Part shown: in pieces, positions 46,501 through 57,030 of the stretch
Position numbering within the stretch: the stretch's first letter is position 1
How the letters are laid out: each line of letters starts with the position of its first letter
Origin: Beauveria sp. NWAFU-1
Lineage: Eukaryota; Ascomycota; Sordariomycetes; Hypocreales; Cordycipitaceae
Length of the DNA: 64,000 bases
Direction of reading: 5' to 3'
Assembly: GCA_024472245.1 (NCBI GenBank)
Contig: JANBXD010000002.1
Span: 682,001-746,000, forward strand
The notes under the pieces: model-generated
The model's input: the letters and a program-made list of their open reading frames with translations, nothing else
The model's database searches: none
What the model was told of the DNA's origin: nothing
Translations under genes and position numbers: made by a program

Positions 46501-47439
46501 CACGCTCGCGGCCCGACTTGTAAGCTCGACCCTGCCTTGATACAGTGACGGTCGTCTCATTATGCTAACTTGAACTTAATAAAAAGCCTCGCTCCCGCTC
46601 CTCCACTTCATCTCTACGATCTCGGTCAAATTGGCCATATAGCGGAGGAGGACGATGACGACGGAAATGACATGGCCCTTGCCAAACCTAGGTATCATCG
46701 GTCTGAAAAAATACTAGGTCGCTTGTATCGCGAGATTGACGAAGGGAAGATTTGGAACGAAGACATACACAGGCCTATTCCCACGGATGGTCCGTCAGTG
46801 TGGGTGCAGCTGTTGGGAAGAGTTCAATATGAATTGAAATCATGGAACATCGAAACGGACTACACTCGTCATCATGAACAAGCATGGCAGATCCGCACAC
46901 TGTTGGTCAACCCCATCATCTACTAGACCATGCTTACTGCTCAGAACTAACGGAGAGACAGGTACGAGGATTCAATAACGGACAGCATGTGGCACTTTTC
47001 AGACAATCCACGCACCGCCGTTTCCGAAGCAGAAGTATTTTGCGGTTCGATTCTCAATAAGAGAGGAGTGCAGTCACGGAAGCAGCGTGAGGCGTCGATC
47101 CGGCTCAAAGACGAGATTGACAGAGTCATGACGTGGATCGTCAAGCTCATTCGCCACGGGACAGACCAACGCGGCGACAACACGGCATATGGAGACGACG
47201 ATAGCCTCACAGACGATTACGACGAGCACAGAGCACTTCAATTGTCTTGGGCGTGCTTGGTCGTGGGCTGTGTCCCATCTGCGGACGGAGAGCAAGCAGC
47301 CAGCAGCGGGACCACGGCGCTCGAAAGCTTTCGTGTCGTTGCTGCTGCCTGCTTGCTGAAGGAGCTCAATGATTTGAGGAGTAACATTCTTGAGGAGGAG
47401 TTTTCCGCTCTCAATATCAAGGCTTCCGGAAGGGGTTGA
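43530..47439 (+). CDS. RNA-dependent RNA polymerase of the RNA-silencing type
   Basis: Exons 43530-46519, 46587-46901, 46962-47439; 1261 codons (1260 aa). Introns are 67 and 60 nt with matching phases (split Phe and Leu). The DbDGD catalytic motif is DLDGD at residues 884-888 in LSGGDLDGDLYNVIWD, the metal-binding loop of cellular RdRPs. Upstream the family blocks FSDGVGTLSKGAMEEF and FQIRWAGVKGLLVLD are intact. The N-terminus (MEVFLKNVPIDVGEDRL) looks like a degenerate RRM, as in the SAD-1/RRP-3 branch rather than QDE-1; this assignment is inference. The enzyme makes dsRNA from aberrant single-stranded RNA for Dicer, in quelling-like or meiotic silencing. Residues 53-76 and 77-100 are a tandem 24-aa duplication. 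No frame break or missing active-site residue is seen. Confidence 0.95.
43686..43829 (+). repeat. In-frame tandem duplication of 72 bp inside the RdRP gene
   Basis: Copy 1 at 43686-43757 encodes DGEAFLKKHGKVAALPTPQK and four more residues; copy 2 at 43758-43829 encodes DGDTFIKKHGKAAAGPSPQK and four more. The 72-bp offset keeps the frame. Most differences between copies are single bases, several of them synonymous. Confidence 0.9.
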
Positions 47440-48158
47440 GCTCCATTGCGAGATGGATGTGGGAGTTGTTAGGAGCACACGACGCATGACTAGATTGTCC
47501 ATGGAAGTGAGGCAGGGATTGAGATGGGCCTTGTCAGCCATCTTGACAGCATTATTAACTTGTAGAGACAGGCACCGAACAGGTCCTGGTGGTCTGTGCG
47601 ATTGACTTTATACACGCTTGCCCAGTGTCACGTTATGAAGATGTAGAAACGACAGTTCCCGAGGATCAATTTCTCTACGTAGGAATTCCATGTTAATAAC
47701 TAACCGGCCGCTGTTGATTCGTCCAGCTGACGACGGCTGAAAGAAACCCGCCGATCTAAGCGCTTGATTCTGCAGTTACGCAGCAATCATGATGCTGTGT
47801 TTCCGAACTTTGCATGCGTACCACCGACTTTATCAGCAAATAAATTGGGCAATAACGATACAGAAGCAAGCTCATCGACATGTATAGGAAGTTTGACGTC
47901 TATTGCATTGGGGGAAGATGAGAATTTCCCCTCTCCTACTTTGTGTTGCATCACGTACTCGAAACATAGAACCATGTGCGTGAGCCAGCCAGGTGAAGCC
48001 CTCGTGTATTGCAACTAAATCTCTTTAAACCCCTGTTCCCAAAATCCTATCCGTGACTTTTGCAGCCTATTGAAAGTTGTAAACGGAAAAAGAAACCGAA
48101 AAAAAAAAATCAACCTTTTAGTATACACTTTCACCTCCTTCGCCCTCGCACATTTCAT
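47440..48158. other. Convergent intergenic region
   Basis: Between the RdRP (+) and CBP80 (-) stop codons. It probably holds both 3' UTRs. Short frames are present, none with coding character. Confidence 0.55.
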
Positions 48159-50722
48159 CTACGCGCTACCGTTCTCGCCATCCACCACCATATTGTCCTT
48201 GGTCGCCTCGGCCACAAACGCCGCCTCCACGGCCGCGCGGCGCCGAAACACGCGCAGCCAGCGCTGGCCCCATCGCCGTATCAGCGCATCGTCCGTCTCG
48301 CTCGCGCCGTCTTGCTGCATCAGCTCGTCCTTGCTGCCGCCCGCCCACGCCTCGAGCGCGTCGTTGATGGTGCGGAACAGCTCCGTCATGTCAGCCACCT
48401 CTTTTGCGCGCGTCTCCTCGTCGACGGCCGCGGCCTCGCTGTTGTTGGGCGCAGCCGTGAGCAGCTGGCGCACGCGCGCCGTCACCTTGGAGACGGTGTT
48501 GAAGATGGCCTCGTAAATGTGCGGCTGCGCGAGCGCCGCGCCCGGCGAGCCCTTGTGCGAGGCGCTGTCCGCAAGGATCGCCCAGTCGGCGACGGAAAAC
48601 GGCGTCAGGATCGAGTAGTTGAGGAGCTTCTCGATAATGGACAGCGCCACGCCGGGGTGCGCGTGCCAGTACGCCATGACGGACGAAATGATTTGGCTGC
48701 GGGCCGCGGGCGAGGCGGCGCCGGCGTCAATGAGGCGGACCTTGCTCCGATCGATGCAGGCGAGCACGTGGCTCAGCGACTTGGAGCCGACCCAGCACAT
48801 GGCCGTCACGAACACGTCCGTGCTGGCAACGACGGGATCCAGGGCCCGCTCCTTGGCTTGTGCCTGGATGGCGTCGATGGTGGGCTGAATCTCCTCGTCT
48901 GTGGCCTTGCGGCGCAGTAGGGCGCCGATTTCCTGACCCTCAGCGGAGAATGGGGTATCTGGGTTCTTGTACTTGAAGGCTGGCACATCCTGCTCCTTCT
49001 CGGGCCCGATGAGGTGCTGGTACGCCTCGGGGAGCGTCTTCTGAATTCTCTGCGCAAAGCTAAGGCGAATCTCTTTATCCAGCGCACCGTTCAGGAACCA
49101 CTTGGCCGGGTGCAAATCCGACAGCGCAGCATCGTCCGACCACTCGGCCCACTTCCACGTGAAGCCAAAGTTGCTCAGGTGGTGCCCGAACCAGTTGATG
49201 CAGCGGTACGACAGCTCGAGGTCCATACGCGGATTGTTGCGGTACAGGTAGCGAATGGCTCGGCCCAGACTAGGCGCAATGGCGGCCGGTGCCAGCTTGC
49301 AGGCTTCCGTGAGGACCGAATGGTAGTAGACAAGCTTGCAGTTTGGCGTCGGCAGCTGAAAGAGCTGCGAAAAGACCGTGTCGACGGCGACATCCTCAGG
49401 CTTCCACGTGGAGCGATTGTTGCCGGCGAGGTTGCGCAGCTCATCAAACGGAGTCGCGCGCTTCACAAAGGTGCCGTCGGCAAAGTAGCAATCAATGTCC
49501 ATGAGGAAGCGAGCCGTGGCGTTTCGGTTGTAATCGAGGCCGTTGACCGTGTCGACGAGCACGTCGCGGATAAGAGACGAAGCAATGTGCTGCGTGCCGG
49601 GCACAGACTCGACGTCGTCCTGATCCGAGTAGACGGAGAGATATACCTCCGGGAAGAGCGCGCGGGGACCGGCGACCATGTTGGCCGGGATAGAGATGGC
49701 AGGAATCGCGTGCTTGCGCGCATTCTCGATCTTGTCCTTGGTCTCTACGTCCTCGAGCCCCATCTGCCATGGGCGAGGCAAGCATGCCAGCTCCCACTCC
49801 TTGGCAGCCTCGGCTTGCAGCTGCTTCTGCAACAGCACCAGCACGCTGGCAGAAGCAGTCGGGCTCTCTTCATTGCTCTTGGTATAGTACGGGTCGACCA
49901 GCGCATGCAGCGCATGGGGCTCTGAGGCGATGATGTCGGTCTTGTCCATGAGCTCCGCGGCCTTTTGCTTGAATTCGCCTGGCGCAGAGACCATGGCATA
50001 GGGAATCGTGAGGAGGATAATTTTGACGATTTCGGTTCCAATAGTCTACACCTAGTCAGTATACATAGTCGCGACGCGGTAGCGTTCTCGCCCAGCCACG
50101 TACATCTTCAGAGCTGGCCGTCTGCAGATCGGCCGCGCGGTTAAAGAGTTCCTCCAGTAGGGGAAATACTCCATCACCCTCCAGATTGCGTTGCAAACAG
50201 GCCATGAACTTGAGATAGAGCTTCACCTCGGTCCACTGGCCAGCGGAAATGGCGCTTTCCAGGTCCTTGGCGAGGCGCTCCAGGATAATCTCCATGGCCT
50301 CTGGCTTGAGCGCGTTGGCAACGAGCACCACAGCGGCGACAAAGGGCGTCTTTAAAGGCTGCTCGAGCACCATTTGCAGGACCAGGCTCACGTAGAGGTT
50401 GCGCAGGTGCTCGTCGTCATAATTTTCGGATATCATCTGCGCGAGGGAGAGCACCTCGTCAGCCCATCGTCGCAGCGGCGACTCAGCTATGGCGACGAGC
50501 TGTCTCCTGAAGCGGACAGGCACGGGCGCCGGATCGTGTCGCCTTCTCTGCCGTCGGTCGAACTGGTCATCGTCGTCTGTTCATTCAATTCGCCCTTGTC
50601 AGTTTCCAGTTTCTTGCGGCAGACAGCGGGAGCTATCAGGTAGCTTCGAATTTGAGCATCGTACCTCTATACCGCCTCTTGCGATTATAACCGCCACCCT
50701 GTCTCCTGTCATAGTCGGCCAT
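48159..50722 (-). CDS. Nuclear cap-binding complex large subunit (CBP80/Cbc1)
   Basis: Exons on the minus strand: 50722-50665, 50576-50104, 50045-48159; 806 codons (805 aa). Introns of 88 and 58 nt keep phase. The start MADYDRRQGGGYNRKRRYRD is basic, with a likely nuclear localisation signal (RRQRRRHD follows). The MIF4G-type helical domain begins near RRWADEVLSLAQMISENYDD, with the LYLKFMACLQRNLEGDGVF block. The middle domain includes YHSVLTEACKLAPAAIAPSLGRAI and YRCINWFGHHLSNFGFTWKW, strongly conserved in CBP80. The C-terminal domain has RQLLTAAP and ALEAWAGGSKDELM. The protein holds CBP20 on the m7G cap of RNA polymerase II transcripts and links it to splicing, export and decay. The gene converges on the RdRP and is transcribed in the same direction as GSK-3. 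Confidence 0.95.
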
Positions 50723-51937
50723 GGTGCAGTTTGGCTGATTAATACTCCAGGAAACACTGTTTATTCAATTGCGCACCGTAAGTAGTCTCGTTCTCATGCC
50801 TGCAAACGCTTGCGCTACGCGTTACAAGGCGATGGGTGCATGGAGCTAGCAGGTCGATGTGATGCCTCAGGCATCAAGTTACTGAGACGTCGAATCGGAA
50901 TGAGCCCAAGACTCTGAACACAACACACACACTTTACCACATATTTGCATAAACATGCTGTGCAAGAATCTCAAGCTTGTCACTTCTCCATTTGTGAAGA
51001 CGACGACATTTCGGCGCCCATTCATGGCGCGCGCACTCAGACAGCTCACTTGCATGCAAATGTCATTCGGCACACAGGAACGGAAACACAACCTGAATTC
51101 ATTTTGGTATATCGAATATGCAGCCAAATTCCGACTTGCAATGGCATTATGGAATACAAGCGGCAGGCTTGCGCCACTTTGTCGTTAAAAATGCTCCTCG
51201 GTATAATTGCTCTCCGCCTTGAAATAAATTCCACCGTGCGTAATTCATCATCCGTAGCCAGCACATGAAGTAGAAGAAGTAGTGTCACCAACGGATTTCA
51301 GACGGTTAACGCTGCTTTGAGTTCATCACAATCGGGGCCATCCAAACTTGACGCAGCTCATAAACAAAGAAAAAGGGGACATGAGGTCTGCTTCTCGGCT
51401 GACAATGCTTTGCGCAACAACGGCCAGTAATCAAACTGCCCTGACACAAGCACCGTTCCGGTAACAGAAGTATTCGTTCGAGCCACTTAAACTCCACGCA
51501 GTGAGGATAGCAAAACCACCGGCCATGTAAATGATAGAAACAGAGTAACCGTCGTTCAAATAACGCAACTTTGTCAGCCAACTCAAGGTTTGCGGAACCC
51601 CCATTTGCTGCAGCTTTTACCGGGTATTCTGCTGCAGCCAATTCACCGAACAACATCTCCGACATGGGTGTTCTATGCTCATTTTGCTACCGAGACCAGG
51701 CTTTCGACAGACCATGGGACGCGAATCCCACCACTCCACGAAAGTTGGCCGAGCCACCCCATTACTAGTCTGACAGATCGGTTGTCGTTTCGTCCAGAAT
51801 GTCGTAAGCAGAGCTTGAATGCGGAAAAAAAGGCACCTCTTCCCGTTGCCGTGCAAAGCTTAGGACCAAGATGACTAGCCAGCGCCTTTTTGGCAAGAAA
51901 AAAAGAGGAAAATCAGCAGCACCAACACGAAAGGTGC
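50723..51937. other. Intergenic region between CBP80 and GSK-3
   Basis: About 1.2 kb: the CBP80 5' flank and the GSK-3 3' flank. Short open frames only (up to 119 codons), no recognisable product. Confidence 0.5.
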
Positions 51938-53442
51938 TCAGTCAAGCTTGGCCATCATCTCCTGCTTCGTCATCGGGGTAATGTTGTCAATGTCGAGACC
52001 ACGTGCGGCGAGGATGGCACGCTGGTGGAGAGGAACTAATTGGCTATTGAGGTCGGGCGCAATAGATAGCTCTGTAGGACAAGAAATTAGCGTCGTAGAC
52101 ATAGAGTGGGTAGAGTAGGGAGCAAATTCTTACCATGACGAGTGAAATTGAAGAGCTCTGGAAGATCGCGGAGCTGGCCAGTGCCGTGTCTGGAATCGGG
52201 CAATTTTGTCTCAGGGTCGCGCAACTCGTCAAAAAAGGGATGGACCATGGCGTTGACGGCAGCCTCTCTTTCAGTGGGGGTGTATTCAAGTAGCTTGGTG
52301 ATGAGGTCAATGGCATTGGCGTCAGCCTTGCGGAACACCTTGTTGAAAGGATGCGGTTTGATCTGGGGGAACTTGTGTTCCATGTAGTTGGGGTTCATGG
52401 TGCGGATCTGCTCTCTGGTAGGAGTGCCGAGGACTTTGATAATTTCCACCAATTGGTCAATACCAGATTCTCCGGGGAATAGAGGTTGGCCAAGCATTAA
52501 CTCTGCCATGACACAGCCTGTTGACCAGACGTCTGAAGGACATGTAAATTAGCATGCTGGATGGACGAGATAATGTGTGTGTAAACTCTTACCAATCTTG
52601 GTTGTGTAGTTTGTGGCGCCAAAGATGAGTTCAGGGGCGCGGTAGTATCTGGAGCAAATATACGAGACGTTGGGTTCGTTCTCAACGAGGATCTTGGCGC
52701 TGCCAAAATCGCAGAGCTTGAGGATACCGCTGGTAGGGTCGAGAAGCAGGTTTTGGGGCTTGATATCACGATGGCAAATGCCTTGCGAGTGAATATAGGC
52801 GAGGGCGCGGAAAAGCTGATAGATGTAGAGCTTGACCTCGAGAATGGGCATGGTAGTCTTCATCTTGTTGAAGAATCGCGAGGCTCGGTAGACAGTCTCG
52901 GGAACAAATTCCTGGACCAAGTTGAGGTAGACCTCATCTTTCTGTACGTGTCTCGTTTAGCGTGTGTGGTGACGGAGTGAGGAGTGCGTGCGGGGATGCT
53001 TACTCGTTCGCCATTGGAGTAGTAGAAGGCCTTGAGCTGGACAATGTTGGGGTGACGGACAATGCGCATGATTTGAAGTTCACGGTTCTGACAAGGCCTG
53101 TTAGTTGTTGTTGCTTTGGCAGGGCGAAGCGGCCACAGTGGTGCATACCTTGAAACGCTTGTCTTGGAGGACACGCTTGATGGCGGCATCCTCACCAGAA
53201 GGAGAAAGCTTCGTCTGGAAGACGACACCGAAAGAACCATTACCGACAATTTTGCACTGGGTATACTGAAGCTCTCTGGTTTCGCCAGTTACTCCATCTT
53301 GAACGCGCTCACGGATCACTTCTGCAGGGAGGGTCAGTAGTTGGGCTGAAAAGGTTTGGCTGGAGGCCAGAGAGAAGACGGAGTGGATTTGCTCACCTCC
53401 CATCCGTAGACTATTGAATGCTCCGGGTCGCTGCGATGACAT
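51938..53442 (-). CDS. gsk3: Glycogen synthase kinase 3 homologue (CMGC Ser/Thr kinase)
   Basis: Exons on the minus strand: 53442-53397, 53321-53149, 53087-53004, 52941-52593, 52532-52134, 52071-51938; 395 codons (394 aa). All five introns (59-75 nt) have matching phases. The kinase core is complete: Gly loop VGNGSFGVVF (41-50), catalytic Lys K64 in AAIKRVLQ, HRDIKPQN with D160, DFG at 179-181, and the activation-loop Tyr Y195 in VSYICSRYYRAPE. GSK-3 family kinases phosphorylate primed substrates, among them glycogen synthase, and control development and stress responses. The family's near-identity makes the call secure. An in-frame upstream ATG at 53496 exists, but MSSQRPGAFNSLRMG fits known N-termini. 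The 5' flank is unusually long. Confidence 0.98.
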
Positions 53443-56359
53443 GCTGCTAATATCTGGGCCAATTGGCGATCCGAATACTATTGAAGGCAGGCGCAAGACT
53501 GAGGTTGCGGTATATCAAGGGGTTGGTTGGCTTTTAGGAAAGCCGTATTGGGCAGCAGGGTCCTGAGAGACCCGAGTCAAACTGATACGCTGCGACGCAA
53601 CGTATACCTTCTTTAGTTGGAAGACGTGAGCAGATGCAATCGAGAACTGAGCTATTGGGTGGACAGTTGTTAGCGAGTCGGCTGGGCAGCGTCGGGATAT
53701 GAGACGGAGAGGCGATGAGGCAGCGAAAGGGTAAGCAGAGCGAGTGGGTAGCGCCAAAGACGCGAGATGCGACAATTTCAGCCAGACGACGGGAAAAGGA
53801 TTAAAAGAAGCTATCATCAGACGCACCGTCAAGCGCGCAAAGGGGGCAGACAGAGGCGTGATTGAGAGAAGCCGGCAGAGGAGAAAATTAAGCGTGGTAC
53901 GCAAAGGCGATTGTGGAATGATGATGGTAAGGGACGCTGGCTGGGGCTGGGAGGGGCGCGAGTGTGATGCGGGGCATTGCAGCGTAATGTATGGGACGTG
54001 GGTTTGGAGCTCGTCTGCATGCACAAGCTATGCGTCCCAAGCAAGACTGTCCATTGAGGCTCAGACAGCGACGTTGAGGCTCGAAAAAGACGAGTAACGA
54101 GTACGCAGGAGGGTGTTTAAGCGCCAGGGAGCCGCGGCGGAGAGAAACCGGGCGGTATGTGAGGGCGGCGATGAGAAGCAACTTACCGGCACGAGGATGC
54201 AGAATGGGCGCGAGATGCGAGAGAGACGGCGACGACTTGGAAGCTTTACCAAGAAGACACGACCAAAAATGGCGTGAAAAAAAAAACTCAGACAACTGCG
54301 ATGGTGCAGGTGACGATATAATGCACGACCAGACGATACGCCAGCAACAGCAGCAGAGGTTGGCTCGGTCAGGACCGAAGAGAGACCTAGGCGAGAGTGT
54401 CGTCAGAGTTTGGGCGTAGCTAGAGCTCTCTGCTATTTTTTTTGTTGCGTCGGTCGAGTACGGCGGGCGTTTCGGAGTCGACGAGGAAAAGATGCGAGGC
54501 ACACAAGACAAAAGGGTGGGCAAAGGGGGGCGTTGGTTGCTTGGACAGGCGTAGAGGAAGATGCGAGATGTAGATGCGCTCTGAAGAGGGTGGTTTTTTT
54601 TGTGTTGGAATTGGAGGGGGAGGGAAATATTAAGCTGAGAAACGGGAAACGGGGGGATGGTGGTGGGCGTGGTGCGAGGGTGGTACTTTTAGGGAAGAGG
54701 TGGTAGCGAGGTGCAGCCAAGTACCAATCAGGCTGTACCTTGGTCCTCCAGCGAGGCATTACCTTGCCTGGCCGGCATGCTGTTTGGCGACTTCAGTGCG
54801 GCTTCAGGGCGGCTTCAGTGCTCGGAACACTTGACACACCCGGTCTGGGCAGCTAAGACAGAGGCCTGACAGCATTGAAAGCAGCGGGCAAGGCACTAAA
54901 ATTGGGCTTTCATCCACTGGGCTGCATACAGCACCTACAGGTACTGGGCCCGGGGAGAGAGTTGCGGGTACAGATGAGCAGGTGATGTGCCTGTCGAGGG
55001 AGTACATGGGTCTTTGCTGACATCTTGAGCCAGTCTTTGAGTACCGACCCGACAACAACAGGACGGAGCACCCATCCCCGCCCAGTAGCGTCTCGTAGAC
55101 CGCAGTTGGCTGCAGCGGGGCACTGGCACGACTGGCAGGTCGGGGTGGGCTTTGCTTGCTTGCCAAATTGCTTGCTGCTTTTGCTTGCTTGATGCCAGGT
55201 ACTTCGGATGATTGACAGACTGATGATTATTGCCTGGTTGACTGATAATTGACGGTTGACTGACTGACTGACTGACCGGGGCCAACGTCAAGCATGCCCA
55301 CTTCATCCTCAACTCAACCCGCTCCTCCTTGCGCACCCCCCCCCCGGCGCATCTTGGGCTTCGGATTTTAGCTGCTCATGTGCCCATCTTTGAGACGGCC
55401 CTGCCGGCGCAAAAGCTCGGCAGGCCAAAAGTCAAAACATGTCCATCGTGTCAACCGCAAACTTACTAATTATCATTAGCCAGTCATTGCCATACCCTTC
55501 AAGTTTGTTCTCTTGTCACATTCTACTATTCATCCATCGGCATCGTGGTGGACCGAGATACACAGCTACGTAATCGAGAGGAAACAGCTTTAATTGATTG
55601 CAGCGGGTAATTTATTAGCATTGCCAGAGTATTCGCCTAGTGCCTTTGGGACATACGCTTTCATGCAGCGCTTCTCACTCCTCCGCCTCTTGCCCTCGTT
55701 CTCTCGGCCGTCCTTGTTAGTACCTCGCACACCACTACACAGCCAGGCCTCAATGTCGCATTTTCTGCCTCATTTCCTTTGCTTACCTCTTGCAATTAAT
55801 ACCTCTCCTCGTTCTTGCTTCATTATTTTCCCTCACCAGTTGCATCATTTTCTCCTGTCTCTCCTTACCCACCCTCTGTCTTCCAATGAGGCTTTTGCTG
55901 ACCCTCCCCCTGCCACCCTCCTCCTTGCCTCCCACCTCCGTCGGCCATGTACTAGGGGAAAACAATGATGGAAAGTCCCTCTGCAGGGGTCAGCAGCCCA
56001 ACGAGAAACTCGTCGATGCACAGTTCAATAAAGTATGCTCTTGATACAGAGATGCGTGCCTACTCAGTACAAGCCTTTCTAGCCCTAGAGACATGTGGTG
56101 GAGCCACTATTTACAGTGCAGAAATCGGCCGTACGAAGTAGGAAGTATGCTCTCTATTACCATGACAGCCCAGCTGCCAGCTGGCGCCTGTGATGACCTC
56201 GACCTGTTCGTCGTTTGCAAGTGCCAGCTGCCAGCTGCCAACTAGGTACCCATACATGCGTGCCATCCCCAAGCTGTCCTTCGGTTCGGGGGGTTTCTTC
56301 TCAACTTTTCATCCCCTCGAAAACACATCATCTCGCCACATTCATCAGACGATCAATCA

Positions 56360-57030
56360 TGGACGCTCCGGAGCATCTTTCCGGCCGCGTATGCTCAACC
56401 GACTCGCGCCTGCCAGCCCTCCCTCTCTCTCCCAGCTGCTCTCACACCATCAGCTTTTCTTCTCGACATTCATACCCGTGTCTAACAGAGTCCCCAGTGG
56501 TGTTCAGCCGCTCGTCTGTTGCCGGCATGGCATTGACCACCCAACACCTCTTCCATCTACCAGGTTGTTTCGACTAACGATACCCAGCCGCCGCCCCTGA
56601 GCCAGAAAAGAAAAGAAAAACCAGCAACATCACAAGGTCGCTCTCTTCAGCTCCTCAAGTGGAGACCGAGCCCGTGGCGCCTCCAATAATGGCGCTAGCC
56701 TTTGCGCTGATCAAGAGATGGCCAACCGCTGACAACCTTGAGCCTCCTATACGCTGTAACGCTAACCAGCCTTTTCTCTGCGGCTTTCTTCGCCTGCTCG
56801 GGCCCGGTCCCTGACTCCCTGGCCGCCAACGCCAACGTCAACGCCGTGTTTGACTAAGATGTCTCCATGTCTGACCTCTACATGCCCTGACCTCTACAGG
56901 GCTGGCCTGCTATAACAACTCCTTTTCGCCATTGTACGACATGACCATTCCATTGCTAGACAGTATCATCAAGCGCTAATGCTAGCTCGCCAACCACATC
57001 TGGAACAAGGGTCGCTCCAAAGATAGACGA
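56360..57030 (+). pseudogene. Possible decayed protein gene
   Basis: The stretch starts ATG GAC GCT (MDAPEHLSGR) followed by GTATGC, a good splice donor. After a TACCCAG acceptor near 56587 come coding-like pieces in changing frames: PEPEKKRKTSNIT, GDRARGASNNGASLCADQEM, SLFSAAFFACSGPVPDSLAA, NNSFSPLYDMTIPLLDSIIK and LANHIWNKGRSKDRR. Stops (TAA, TGA, TAG) fall between them, often at places where one C-to-T change would turn CAA, CAG or CGA into a stop. I do not recognise the family. It may equally be chance composition in a C-rich region. Confidence 0.3.

Noticed and set aside
48060..48920. Plus-strand open frame of 286 codons
   Set aside because: It is antisense to CBP80 coding sequence and rich in Arg/Ala/Gly, as expected from a GC-rich shadow frame.
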